Source: Roseateles koreensis
Lineage (GTDB): Bacteria > Pseudomonadota > Gammaproteobacteria > Burkholderiales > Burkholderiaceae_C
NCBI RefSeq assembly: GCF_028595305.1
Contig: NZ_JAQQXS010000020.1
Coordinates: forward strand, 1 to 64,000
Reading direction: 5' to 3'
Length of the DNA: 64,000 bases
Below the pieces are notes generated by a model. That model did not search any database. It had not been told where the DNA came from and was given only the letters and a program-made list of their open reading frames with translations. Positions 55,603-64,000 of the stretch are shown piece by piece. Made by a program: the position numbers and the translations under genes. Each line of letters opens with the position of its first letter. Positions within the stretch are counted from its first letter, which is position 1.

Positions 55603-58446
55603 TCAGGCGATGAGACGGGTTTCACCGGCACCATGCAGATTGCTGTCGCAACGGCTGCACAGCGTCGGATGCTCGGGGTTGCTGCCCACATCGGCGCAGT
55701 AATGCCAGCAGCGTTCGCATTTGGCTTGGGCGGATGGAGTGACGGCCACGGTCAACTCAGGCGCCTCGACGAGACGGGCGGCCGAGGTGATGAAGACGAA
55801 CTTCAAATCCCCGCCCAGCGACTGCAGCAGTTGCAGATCGGCGGCGGCCACACCGAGGGTGACTTCGGCTTGCAAGGAAGAACCTACCGCGCCTTCGCTG
55901 CGCACGGCCTCGATGGCCTTGTTGACTGCCTCGCGGATCTCGCGGATGCGCGACCATTTGGTGCGCAAGGCCGCATCGGGTTCCGCAAACTGCCAATAGG
56001 TTTCGGTGAAGATGCTGTCACCCGGCTGGGCGCCGGCGAAAACCTTCCAGGCTTCTTCGGCCGTGAAGCTGAGGAAGGGCGCCATCCAGCGCAGCATGGC
56101 ATTGGTCAGGTGCCACAAGGTGGTCTGTGCCGAGCGGCGTGCCAAGCTCTTGGGTGCGGTGGTGTAGAGGCGGTCTTTCAGCACGTCGAGGTAGAAGGCG
56201 CCGAGGTCTTCGGAGCAATAGACCTGCAGCTTGGCCACCACGGGGTGAAATTCATAGCGTTCGAAGTGGGCGAGGATGTCGGCCTGCAACTCTGCGGCGC
56301 GAGCCAGGGCAAAGCGGTCCACTTCCAGCAACTCTGCCAGCGGCACGGCGTCGGCCTGGGCGTCGAAGTCGCTGACGTTGGCGAGCAGGAAGCGCAAGGT
56401 GTTGCGGATGCGGCGGTAGCCGTCCACCACACGGGCGAGGATTTTTTCGTCCAGGCCAAGGTCGCCTGAATAATCGGTCGAGGCGCACCACAGGCGGATG
56501 ATTTCAGCGCCCATCTTTTCGCTGACGGTTTGTGGCGCCACCACATTGCCCTCTGACTTGCTCATCTTGCGGCCCTTGCCGTCAACGACAAAGCCGTGCG
56601 TCAGCAAGCCCTTGTAGGGCGCGCGGCCGTACAAGGCGCAGGCGATCAGCAAGCTGGAGTGGAACCAGCCACGGTGCTGATCGTGGCCTTCCAGATAGAG
56701 GTCGGCTTCGGGGCCTTGCGCGTGGGCTGCACCCTGGTGGCTCCCTTTGAGCACGTGCTCAAACGTGGAGCCGGAGTCGAACCACACGTCCAGAATGTCG
56801 GCGCCCTTGCTGTAGGACTCGGCTTCAGCGCCCAGCCATTCGGCGGCGTCCAACTTGGCCCAGGCTTCCACACCGCCGGTTTCCACCAAAGCGGCGGCGC
56901 GTTCGATGAAGGCCAGGGTGTCGGGGTGCGGCAGACCGGTGTCCTTGTGCAAGAAGATGGGCAGGGGTACGCCCCAGCTGCGCTGGCGCGAGATGCACCA
57001 GTCGGGGCGGCCGGCGATCATGTCGCGCAGCCGGGCGCGGCCATTTTCGGGGTAGAAGCTGGTTGCTTCGATGGCGTCCAGTGCGGTTTGCCGCAGGCAT
57101 TTCTCCGGCGCCTCTTGGGCAAATACGCCCACGCCCTCGTCCATGCGCACAAACCATTGGGCTGCGGCGCGGTAGATCACTGGCGTCTTGTGGCGCCAGC
57201 AGTGCGGGTAGCTGTGGGTGATCTTGGTGTGCGAGAGCAGGCGACCGGCGGCTTCCAGCGCCTCGGCGATCACCGGGTTGGCCTTCCAGATGTGCAGGCC
57301 GCCGAACAGCGGCAGCGCAGCTTCGTACTGGCCGTTGCCTTGCACCGGGTTCAAAATGTCTTTGAACGCCATGCCGTGCGCAACACAGCTCTGGAAGTCG
57401 TCCAGGCCGTAGGCTGGCGCGGAGTGGACCACGCCAGTGCCGTCTTCGGCAGTGGCGTAATCGGCCAGGTAGACGGGGCTCACGCGGTCGTAGCCGGCAT
57501 CCACATGGGCGAGAGGGTGTTTGAACTGCTGCATCGCCAGGTTCTTGCCCAGAGTGGTGGCCAGCACGCGGCCTTGGCCTTCAAGCTGCCAACGGATCAG
57601 GCACTTTTCCACCAGCGCTTCAGCCACCATGAAGATGCCGCGCGGCGTGTCCACCAAGGCGTAGCTCAGCTCGGGGTTGAGGTTGAGCGCTTGGTTGGCC
57701 GGGATGGTCCAGGGGGTGGTGGTCCAGATGACGGTGAACGCGTCTTTGTCCAGCGCGGGCAGGCCGAAGGCCGCGGCAAGCTTGGCGGGCTCGGCGCTGA
57801 GGAACGCCACGTCCACCGCAGGGCTTTGCTTGTCGGCGTATTCGATCTCGAACTCGGCCAGCGAGGAGCCGCAGTCAAAGCACCAGTACACGGGTTTCAG
57901 GCCGCGGTAGACGAAGCCGCGCTCGAACAAACGCTTCAAGACGCGGATCTCGCCGGCCTCGTTCGCAAAGTTCATGGTGCGATACGGGTTGTCCCATTCG
58001 CCGAGCACGCCCAGGCGTTTGAAGTCTGCGCGTTGGGCGTCGATTTGCTCGCCGGCATAGGCACGGCTCTTGGCCTGCACCTCATCGCGCGGCAGGCCGC
58101 GGCCGAAGGTTTTTTCGATCTGGTTTTCGATCGGCAAGCCGTGGCAGTCCCAGCCGGGGATGTAGGCGGCGTCCATGCCCTTCAACTGCCGGGCCTTGAC
58201 GATCATGTCTTTCAGGATCTTGTTGGCGGCGTGGCCGATGTGGATCTGGCCGTTGGCATAGGGCGGGCCGTCGTGCAGCACGAACTTGGGCGCGCCGCAG
58301 CGGGCATCGCGCAGCTTTTTGTAGACGCCATGCGTCTCCCACTCCTTGACCATGCCCGGCTCGCGCTTGGGCAGGTCGCCGCGCATGGGGAAGGGCGTGT
58401 CCGGCAGGTTCAGGGTGGCGCGGTAGTCTTTGGCGTTGGTCGTCAT
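55603..58446 (-). CDS. ileS: Isoleucyl-tRNA synthetase
   Basis: The 947-residue class I synthetase charges tRNA-Ile. It has the HIGH motif at 69-72, an editing CP1 domain ([20 protein letters not shown]), KMSKS in [10 protein letters not shown], an anticodon-binding domain and a C-terminal zinc finger with Cys pairs (CERCW and LCSRC). Start 58446 ([15 protein letters not shown]) gives the conserved N-terminus. It follows ribF by 99 bases and precedes lspA by 23. Confidence 0.97.
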   Translation of the reverse strand: MTTNAKDYRATLNLPDTPFPMRGDLPKREPGMVKEWETHGVYKKLRDARCGAPKFVLHDGPPYANGQIHIGHAANKILKDMIVKARQLKGMDAAYIPGWDCHGLPIENQIEKTFGRGLPRDEVQAKSRAYAGEQIDAQRADFKRLGVLGEWDNPYRTMNFANEAGEIRVLKRLFERGFVYRGLKPVYWCFDCGSSLAEFEIEYADKQSPAVDVAFLSAEPAKLAAAFGLPALDKDAFTVIWTTTPWTIPANQALNLNPELSYALVDTPRGIFMVAEALVEKCLIRWQLEGQGRVLATTLGKNLAMQQFKHPLAHVDAGYDRVSPVYLADYATAEDGTGVVHSAPAYGLDDFQSCVAHGMAFKDILNPVQGNGQYEAALPLFGGLHIWKANPVIAEALEAAGRLLSHTKITHSYPHCWRHKTPVIYRAAAQWFVRMDEGVGVFAQEAPEKCLRQTALDAIEATSFYPENGRARLRDMIAGRPDWCISRQRSWGVPLPIFLHKDTGLPHPDTLAFIERAAALVETGGVEAWAKLDAAEWLGAEAESYSKGADILDVWFDSGSTFEHVLKGSHQGAAHAQGPEADLYLEGHDQHRGWFHSSLLIACALYGRAPYKGLLTHGFVVDGKGRKMSKSEGNVVAPQTVSEKMGAEIIRLWCASTDYSGDLGLDEKILARVVDGYRRIRNTLRFLLANVSDFDAQADAVPLAELLEVDRFALARAAELQADILAHFERYEFHPVVAKLQVYCSEDLGAFYLDVLKDRLYTTAPKSLARRSAQTTLWHLTNAMLRWMAPFLSFTAEEAWKVFAGAQPGDSIFTETYWQFAEPDAALRTKWSRIREIREAVNKAIEAVRSEGAVGSSLQAEVTLGVAAADLQLLQSLGGDLKFVFITSAARLVEAPELTVAVTPSAQAKCERCWHYCADVGSNPEHPTLCSRCDSNLHGAGETRLIA

Positions 58447-58545
58447 GGCGAAACTTTCGGGCCGCGCGAAGTCGGCGGCCAGGAGATGCATTGAGCAGGA
58501 GGGCGGAGGGCTGCAAAGATCAGCGGGGCAGGCCCGCTGTCAGCC

Positions 58546-59586
58546 TCAAATTCGGTCGCGCGTGGTCTGGCGCCGCAGTGCCGCGTGCGGTCCCTGGGCC
58601 GGCGTGCCAGCGAGAAAGGCGCGAGCATCCCGCACATCTTGGGCGATGGCGGCCGTCAGGGCGGGCAGCCCGTCAAAACGGGCTTCATCGCGAATTTTGT
58701 GCAGGAGTTCCACGTGCACGAGTTTACCGTAGCCGCCGCTCTGGCCCAGTTTGGCTGGCCAGTCCAGGCAATGGACTTCAAGCAGCACCCGGCCGGCGTC
58801 TTCTACCGTAGGGCGCACGCCCAGCGAGGCCACACCGTCCAACGGCGTGGCGGCCAGCCCATGCACGCGCACCGCAAAGATGCCGTGGGCGGCTGGCTTG
58901 TCGTGGGTGAAGCGCAGGTTCAAGGTGCGAAAGCCATCGGCAGCCGCAGGGCTGGATTCACCCAGGCTGCGCCCCAGCTTGGCACCGTGAACCACATGCC
59001 CGGAGATGGCGTAGGGCCGACCCAGCAGCCGGGCAGCGGCGTCCATGTCACCGCCATGCAAGGCCTCGCGAACCGCCGAACTGCTGACGCGCAGGCCATG
59101 CACCTCATAGCTCATCATGCGGGCCACGTCGAAACCGTGGCTGCGGCCGGCCGCGTCCAGCGTGGCGTAGTCGCCCTGGCGCTTGGCGCCAAAGCGGAAG
59201 TCATCGCCCACCAGAATGTATTTGGCACCCAGGCCTAGGATCAGTACTTGTCGAATGAAATCCTGCGCGCTCAGGCTGGCCAAGGTTTCATCGAAGCGCA
59301 GCACCACGGCCTGGTCGATGCCGCAGCGCTCTAACTCGCTGAGCTTGTCGCGCAGCAGGGCAATGCGGGCGGGAGCCAGCTCCGGCTTGCTCAGCCGTGC
59401 CGCGAAGTAGTCCCGCGGGTGGGGCTCGAAGGTCATCACGCAACTCGGCAAGCCCCGGTGCGCCGCCTCTGATTTGAGCAAGGCCAACATGGCCTGATGG
59501 CCTCGATGGACGCCATCGAAATTACCGATCGTCAAGGCGCAAGCGCTGGCGATGCCGGGATGATGAAAACCGCGAAATACCTGCAT
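58546..59586 (-). CDS. ribF: Bifunctional riboflavin kinase/FAD synthetase
   Basis: The 346-residue enzyme makes FMN and then FAD from riboflavin. The N-terminal FAD synthetase domain has TIGNFDGVHRGHQAML, SCVMTFEPHPRDYF and ILVGDDFRFGAKRQGD; the C-terminal flavokinase domain has GRPYAISGHVVHGAKLGRSLG, GVASLGVRPTV and the LLEVHCLDW region. The ATG at 59586 is used; a TTG directly before it is an alternative. It is first in ribF-ileS-lspA. Confidence 0.95.
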   Translation of the reverse strand: MQVFRGFHHPGIASACALTIGNFDGVHRGHQAMLALLKSEAAHRGLPSCVMTFEPHPRDYFAARLSKPELAPARIALLRDKLSELERCGIDQAVVLRFDETLASLSAQDFIRQVLILGLGAKYILVGDDFRFGAKRQGDYATLDAAGRSHGFDVARMMSYEVHGLRVSSSAVREALHGGDMDAAARLLGRPYAISGHVVHGAKLGRSLGESSPAAADGFRTLNLRFTHDKPAAHGIFAVRVHGLAATPLDGVASLGVRPTVEDAGRVLLEVHCLDWPAKLGQSGGYGKLVHVELLHKIRDEARFDGLPALTAAIAQDVRDARAFLAGTPAQGPHAALRRQTTRDRI

Positions 59587-59613
59587 CAAGGGATTATCGC
59601 CGCCCGGCGCGCT

Positions 59614-61563
59614 TCAAGCGGGTGTGGCCACCTGCAAATGACGTTGCGCCACACCGAGTAGATCATCCATTTCGAAGGGCTTGACGAGGTAGTCGTCCAT
59701 GCCGCACTGGATGCAGCGCTCACGGTCGCCGTTCACCGCACTGGCGGTCAGCGCAACGATGGGGATGCGCGGCGAGAATTGGGCGCGCTCATGGCTGCGC
59801 CAGCGACGGGTGGCCTCGAAGCCGTCCATCACGGGCATCTGGCAGTCCATCAGCACCAAGTCGTAGGCCTGGTCTTGCAGGCGATCAAGCGCCTCCTGGC
59901 CGTTTTCAGCCTGATCGACGCGCAAGCCACACTGTTGCAACATGGACGAGGCAACCAGTACATTGACCGCACTATCGTCCACCAACAGTACTCGGCCGCT
60001 GAGCTGCGGCATCACGCGCGCTGCCCGCTTGCTGCTTTGGCGGGTGTCGGTGATGGGCGAGGGCGCATTGTTTGCGATGACAGGCGCTGCGTCCTGCTTC
60101 ACAAGGTGAGCTTCGATCGTGGGTAGATTCTGGCTCGGCGAATCGCCGGGCTTTTCAGTAGCCCCTGTCTCACAGGGCAGCAAGGGCAGGGTGAATTCAA
60201 ACAAAGAGCCATGGCCAGGCGCGGAGCTGCAGCGCAGGTCGCCGCCCATGGCGCGGGCCAGTTCGCGGGAGATGGTCAGCCCAAGCCCGGTGCCATCCTG
60301 ACGGCGCGGCGCCTTGTGGCGCTGGTCTTGTGCTTGCTCGAAGGGCGCGAACACGCGCTCCAATTGGTCGGCAGCAATGCCTTCACCGCTGTCTTGCACT
60401 GCAAACCGGAGCAGGCTGCCGGCCCGCATGTCGCGGATGGTGCCGATGTCCACTCGCACAAATCCCTGTTCGGTGAACTTGATGGCATTGCCGATCAGGT
60501 TGTGTAGCACCTGTTTGATGCGGGAGGCGTCACCCAGCGCGAATTGCGGCAGCGCGGGGCTGAGCTTGAGTTCGAAATTCAAGCCCTTTTCATGTGCGGT
60601 TTGCGACAGCAGCTGGCACACATCTTCAACCGTTTCGTGCAAATTGACCGGCCCGGTGTCCACGGCCAGCTTGCCGGATTCAATGCGCGCAAGGTCGAGG
60701 ATGTCATTGACCAAGGCCAGCAAGTGCTGGCCGGAGCGCCGCATGATGTTGACGTGCTCACGCTGCTGGGTATCGAGCGACGAGCGTTCCAGCAATTGCG
60801 TCATGCCCAGGATGCCGTTGAGTGGCGTGCGGATTTCGTGGCTCATCACCGCCACGAAACGGCTCTTGCTGGTGCTCGAATGCTCGGCGGATTGCAAAGC
60901 CAGTTGGCGTTGCTCGGCGACCCATGCATTGGCAAACCGGTTGCGGAGCAGGGCTGTGACGCGCTGATCCATCTTGCGTGACTCGTTCAGGGCCAAGCCC
61001 AGAAAGCCAATCAAGCCCAAGGCCGTGACTGCGCCCAATTGAGTGCCCAGGCTGAATTGGTGCACCACCATAGGCGCCAGCGACAAGGTCGAAAAAGTCA
61101 GATTGGTGCTGAAGGCATTGCCCAGCGTGAACAGGCTGATGGCCATCACCGCCACGACGGCCGCGAGAATGATGGCGTTGAGTTCGGCCGCGCCGGGCAT
61201 GTAGAACAAATAGGCCATCAAGCCCCAGCTCAGTGCGTCCATCCCGAGCAGCAGGAAATAGCGTTTGCGCCAAGTCTCGAGGCGGTCCGTGCTCAGGCGT
61301 AGCGACTTCATGCGCTTGAAGCGCAAGGAATCCGTCACCCGGAGCACCACCAGAATCGTGCGGGCAACCAGCCAGCACAGCAGCACCGCGTGCGGCAGGT
61401 AGGCCCAGAAGAGGATCACCGGAATCACGCTGAATATCAGCCCGGCGATGCTGGGCGTGATGGTTCGCCCCAGCAAGGACGCCAGTTGCTCTGACTTCAC
61501 GTTGCCGGTGATGTCAGGGCACTGCGTTTCGGCACCCGTGACCGGGGTCGGTACTGCGATCAT
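59614..61563 (-). CDS. Membrane hybrid histidine kinase
   Basis: The 649-residue protein has an N-terminal membrane domain of about six helices (residues 40-200) with little outside the membrane, a HisKA ([17 protein letters not shown]), a HATPase ([31 protein letters not shown]) and a C-terminal receiver ([10 protein letters not shown], Asp in [13 protein letters not shown], Lys in YLVKPFE). GAGGG lies eight bases before ATG 61563 (MIAVPTP), favouring it over upstream TTG or ATG. The stop is 28 bases before ribF, on the same strand. Signal unknown. Confidence 0.9.
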   Translation of the reverse strand: MIAVPTPVTGAETQCPDITGNVKSEQLASLLGRTITPSIAGLIFSVIPVILFWAYLPHAVLLCWLVARTILVVLRVTDSLRFKRMKSLRLSTDRLETWRKRYFLLLGMDALSWGLMAYLFYMPGAAELNAIILAAVVAVMAISLFTLGNAFSTNLTFSTLSLAPMVVHQFSLGTQLGAVTALGLIGFLGLALNESRKMDQRVTALLRNRFANAWVAEQRQLALQSAEHSSTSKSRFVAVMSHEIRTPLNGILGMTQLLERSSLDTQQREHVNIMRRSGQHLLALVNDILDLARIESGKLAVDTGPVNLHETVEDVCQLLSQTAHEKGLNFELKLSPALPQFALGDASRIKQVLHNLIGNAIKFTEQGFVRVDIGTIRDMRAGSLLRFAVQDSGEGIAADQLERVFAPFEQAQDQRHKAPRRQDGTGLGLTISRELARAMGGDLRCSSAPGHGSLFEFTLPLLPCETGATEKPGDSPSQNLPTIEAHLVKQDAAPVIANNAPSPITDTRQSSKRAARVMPQLSGRVLLVDDSAVNVLVASSMLQQCGLRVDQAENGQEALDRLQDQAYDLVLMDCQMPVMDGFEATRRWRSHERAQFSPRIPIVALTASAVNGDRERCIQCGMDDYLVKPFEMDDLLGVAQRHLQVATPA

Positions 61564-61795
61564 TCTCATATCCCTCAATAAGCGAGTCGCCTGTCAGCGA
61601 CCCCTTTGGGGCGGGGTGGCCTCTACGTGCCACACTCAAGCTCCAAGGAATGATTTTGTACCTTCAATATGTTACAAATTACCCGGGATGAACCCTGAAA
61701 CGTCGTAAATACGTCGCACATTCATGGGTAAACCCGTGGGTGTTTGCGCCGTGTCAAATGCGCACCGAGGCCGTATTCGGACCCTGTTGGAGATA

Positions 61796-62605
61796 TCAGG
61801 GCGTGATGAGTTTGGGGCTGCTGATCCAAATCCATTCACCCGGTTTCAGATCGACCGGCAGTTCGAGTGCGCCAAAGCGCGGGCGGTGCAGGCTCTCCAC
61901 CCGATTGCCCACCGCCGCCACCATGCGTTTGACTTGGTGGTATTTGCCTTCGGTCAGTGTCAGGCGCAGGCCATGGGTGCCAAAGGCTTCGGCGCCTTCA
62001 GCGCGAACCTCTTCTGGCGTGTAGGCGGGCTTGGCGTCGGCGCCCGGCTTGGGCGAGGGTTTGCCGGCGGACTTGAAGTTGGACGAAGCACTGGCCGCAC
62101 GCCCCGCGACCTCGGCCTTGGGCTCCGGCTCACGCAGGGTCACGCCGGCCAACAACTGAGCCACTTGCTCGGGCGTCACGGGGTGCTTGCACTGCGCCTC
62201 ATACACCTTGGGCACATGGTGTTTGGGGCTGGTGAGCTTGTGAATCAACGTGCCGTCGTCGGTCAGCAGTAGCAGGCCCGTAGTGTCTTCGTCCAAACGG
62301 CCGATGGGCTGAACATCGCGCTCGCGCAGCGGTGCGGGCAGCAGGTTCATCACGCTGGGGTGATGCTTGGGTTTGCGCGAACACTCATAGCCCGTCGGCT
62401 TGTTCAGCAAAATCAAGGCCTTGTCGTAGAAGGGCCAAGTTTTGCCGCTGACTTCAAAGCTGAAGCCTTCGCACTCAAATTCGGCGTCCGGGTCATCGAC
62501 CACCTCGCCGTTGACACTGACCTCTTCGTTGTAGATCAGACCGGCGCACAGCCGCCGGGTGCCGAAGCCCTGGGAAAAGAGAATTTGGGACAGACGCATT
62601 TTCAT
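61796..62605 (-). CDS. rsuA: 16S rRNA pseudouridine(516) synthase
   Basis: The 269-residue enzyme makes pseudouridine 516 of 16S rRNA. It has an S4 RNA-binding domain (about 1-50; VSVNGEVVDDPD) and a RsuA catalytic domain with Asp105 in GRLDEDTTGLLLLTDDG and KYHQVKRMVAAVGNRV. A Pro/Lys/Ala-rich insert of about 45-50 residues (160-208) interrupts the catalytic domain before HGLRLTLTEG; usual RsuA proteins are about 230 residues. The related RluB/RluE type is possible but less likely. Confidence 0.85.
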   Translation of the reverse strand: MKMRLSQILFSQGFGTRRLCAGLIYNEEVSVNGEVVDDPDAEFECEGFSFEVSGKTWPFYDKALILLNKPTGYECSRKPKHHPSVMNLLPAPLRERDVQPIGRLDEDTTGLLLLTDDGTLIHKLTSPKHHVPKVYEAQCKHPVTPEQVAQLLAGVTLREPEPKAEVAGRAASASSNFKSAGKPSPKPGADAKPAYTPEEVRAEGAEAFGTHGLRLTLTEGKYHQVKRMVAAVGNRVESLHRPRFGALELPVDLKPGEWIWISSPKLITP

Positions 62606-62681
62606 GCGTCTATTGTCCCTCAGTCGCGTTCTTCAGCCACTTCTTGGGCCGCGCCCAGCCGTGCAGCAGTCGGCTGCGTGC

Positions 62682-63803
62682 TCAGACGAATACGCCAGCG
62701 CTGTCTTGCAGACGCGCGCTGACTTCACCCAAATGATGCAGATCGTCGCCAAACTGCAGGCACATGACCGTCAGGCGCTTGAAGTAGTGGCTGCTGATGT
62801 ACTCGTCCGTCACGCCGATGCCACCGTGCAGCTGTGTGCATTGTTGGCCCACATAGCGCATGGATTTGCACAGTTGCAGCTTGGCCTGCGAGAGCGCCAT
62901 GCGCCGGGCGGCCGGGGCCTCGTTGATCTTGAGTGTGGCGAAGTAGCTCATCGAGCGTGCGAGTTCAAGCTGCATCTTCACGTCGGCAACGCGATGGCGC
63001 AGCGCCTGGAAGCTGCTGATGACGATGCCAAACTGCTTGCGCGTGTTGAGGTACTCGACCGTGATGGCCAGCATTTTCTCCATGGCGCCCACGCCCTCCG
63101 CGCACAGGGCGGCAATGCCAACATCAACGGCACGCTCCAGCACCGCCAAACCTTGCTCGGGGCCAACCAGCAAGGTGGCTGGCGTGTTGTGCAGGGTCAG
63201 CTCTGCGGCACGCGAACCGTCTTGCTGGCTGTAAGCACGGGTGCCGACACCCGCAGCGCCGCGTTCCACCAGATACAGCGCCACACCCGCTTGCAGGCCT
63301 TCGCCGCTGCGCGCCGGAATGATCCAGGCATCCGCCTGATCACCCGCCAGCACCAAGGACTTGGCGCCAGTGAGCAGGCCATTCTGAGCCACGGTGGTGG
63401 GTTGATCCAGTCGGTAGCGGGCACCGCGCTCTTGATGCGCCAGCACGATCAGGGCCTCGCCGCCGGCAATGCGGGGCATCCATTGCGACTGGACGCTCTG
63501 CGGCGCTTCGCGCAGCACGGTGGGGGCAATCAGCCCGGCCTGGGCGTAGGGCTCTATGACGATGCCCCGCCCGAGTTCTTCCATCACCACCATGGCGTCG
63601 ACCGGGCCAAAGCCCAGGCCGCCATGGTCTTCAGAGACGGCCAAGCCCATCAGGCCCAGCCCGGCCAATCCATCCCAGGCCTCGCGAGAAAAACCGCCCG
63701 CTTTGACGATCTCGCGCCGGCGCTCGAAGCTGTAGTCTTTGTCCACCCAGCGGCGTACCGCATCGCGCAGGGATTCTTGGTCTTCGGTGAAATCAAAATC
63801 CAT
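62682..63803 (-). CDS. Acyl-CoA dehydrogenase (second of a pair)
   Basis: The 373-residue flavoenzyme oxidises an acyl-CoA at the alpha-beta bond. It starts MDFDFTEDQESLRDAVRRWV and shows PVDAMVVMEELGRGIV, the central beta domain and the C-terminal helix segment QLHGGIGVTDEY with the RSMSYFATL region. The substrate is unknown. ATG 63803 gives the conserved N-terminus. It is 17 bases downstream of another acyl-CoA dehydrogenase, a pairing typical of heterodimeric enzymes for bulky acyl chains such as steroid or pimeloyl side chains. Confidence 0.92.
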   Translation of the reverse strand: MDFDFTEDQESLRDAVRRWVDKDYSFERRREIVKAGGFSREAWDGLAGLGLMGLAVSEDHGGLGFGPVDAMVVMEELGRGIVIEPYAQAGLIAPTVLREAPQSVQSQWMPRIAGGEALIVLAHQERGARYRLDQPTTVAQNGLLTGAKSLVLAGDQADAWIIPARSGEGLQAGVALYLVERGAAGVGTRAYSQQDGSRAAELTLHNTPATLLVGPEQGLAVLERAVDVGIAALCAEGVGAMEKMLAITVEYLNTRKQFGIVISSFQALRHRVADVKMQLELARSMSYFATLKINEAPAARRMALSQAKLQLCKSMRYVGQQCTQLHGGIGVTDEYISSHYFKRLTVMCLQFGDDLHHLGEVSARLQDSAGVFV

Positions 63804-63820
63804 GATGTTCTCGCTTCCTC

Positions 63821-64000
63821 TCAGCCCAGCACGGTTTGCGCGACGATGTTGCGCTGCACTTCGTTGGACCCACCATAGATGGTGGTCTTGCGGTAGTTGA
63901 AATAGTGGCTGGCCAGGGGGGCGCAGTGGGCGGCGCCCACGTGGTCGCCTTGCCAACCCGCTTCCATCGCTTCATGGATGAAGGGCAGGGCAAACGGGCC
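63821..64000 (-). CDS. Acyl-CoA dehydrogenase, C-terminal part (cut by window edge)
   Basis: The 59 residues seen end with HYFNYRKTTIYGGSNEVQ and RNIVAQTVLG, the standard C-terminus of acyl-CoA dehydrogenases; YGGSNEVQRNI holds the FAD-contacting residues. The stop is the TGA at 63821-63823 on the minus strand. The rest lies beyond the window. Together with the downstream gene it probably forms a two-subunit enzyme. Confidence 0.88.
   Translation of the reverse strand, partial: GPFALPFIHEAMEAGWQGDHVGAAHCAPLASHYFNYRKTTIYGGSNEVQRNIVAQTVLG

Noticed and set aside
56596-58494. 632-codon open frame opposite ileS
   Set aside because: Shadow frame; IleS is complete with HIGH and KMSKS on the other strand.
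62559-63878. 439-codon open frame opposite the acyl-CoA dehydrogenase
   Set aside because: Shadow of the GC-rich dehydrogenase gene; product has no motif.
1-64000. CRISPR arrays, insertion sequences and tRNA genes
   Set aside because: I saw no regularly spaced repeats, no transposase motifs and no cloverleaf-like sequences with CCA ends; a covariance search would be needed to exclude a tRNA fully.

Overview
The window is a GC-rich chromosomal segment of a Gram-negative betaproteobacterium, most likely order Burkholderiales (a Comamonadaceae/Sphaerotilaceae-type genome; genus not determinable from sequence alone). The evidence is the gmk-rpoZ-spoT block, the ribF-ileS-lspA block, several PAS/hybrid histidine kinases, a PEP-CTERM protein and two TonB-dependent receptors (TBDRs). 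It opens with the 3' end of a 5S rRNA gene and closes inside an acyl-CoA dehydrogenase gene.

Layout. 1-3619: 5S rRNA end, then spoT, rpoZ and gmk on the minus strand. 3751-9873 (minus): a signalling operon made of a FIST sensor protein, a large PAS/HisKA/REC-REC/Hpt hybrid kinase and a response regulator with an HD-GYP c-di-GMP phosphodiesterase output. 10048-10821: a DTW-domain tRNA-modifying enzyme. 10847-33595: a large xyloglucan-utilisation locus. In transcription order on the minus strand it holds a TBDR, GH35 beta-galactosidase, Tat-exported GH74 endo-xyloglucanase, GH95 alpha-L-fucosidase, an SGNH esterase lipoprotein, GH1 beta-glucosidase and a GPH-type symporter. Next to it are a ROK regulator with xylB and xylA (minus), then a tryptophan-halogenase-like flavoprotein and a GH31 alpha-xylosidase (plus). 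The inferred flow is: surface GH74 cuts the backbone; the TBDR imports oligosaccharides; fucose, galactose and acetyl groups are removed in the periplasm; the symporter carries the core inward; GH31 and GH1 release xylose and glucose; XylA and XylB feed xylose into the pentose phosphate pathway.

33773-37371 (plus): a compact cassette of a PEP-CTERM protein, a DUF6916-like protein, three tandem phage-tail-collar (MdpB-like) proteins, a GNAT acetyltransferase and a second, secreted DUF6916-like protein. No phage genes surround it. This is the best candidate in the window for an undescribed system. 37489-38064: greB. 38234-44703 (plus): a sucrose locus headed by a palindromic LacI-type operator, with a TBDR, fructokinase, sugar symporter and sucrose phosphorylase; no LacI regulator is present here.

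44780-54971: a small membrane protein, an outer-membrane beta-barrel, a HAMP histidine kinase, a GGDEF diguanylate cyclase, a nitronate-monooxygenase-like enzyme, an EamA permease, a quinone oxidoreductase, a PAS hybrid-type kinase without receiver, and a DUF2189 membrane protein. 55070-59586 (minus): ribF-ileS-lspA. 59614-61563: a membrane hybrid kinase. 61796-62605: rsuA. 62682-64000: two consecutive acyl-CoA dehydrogenases, the second cut by the window edge.
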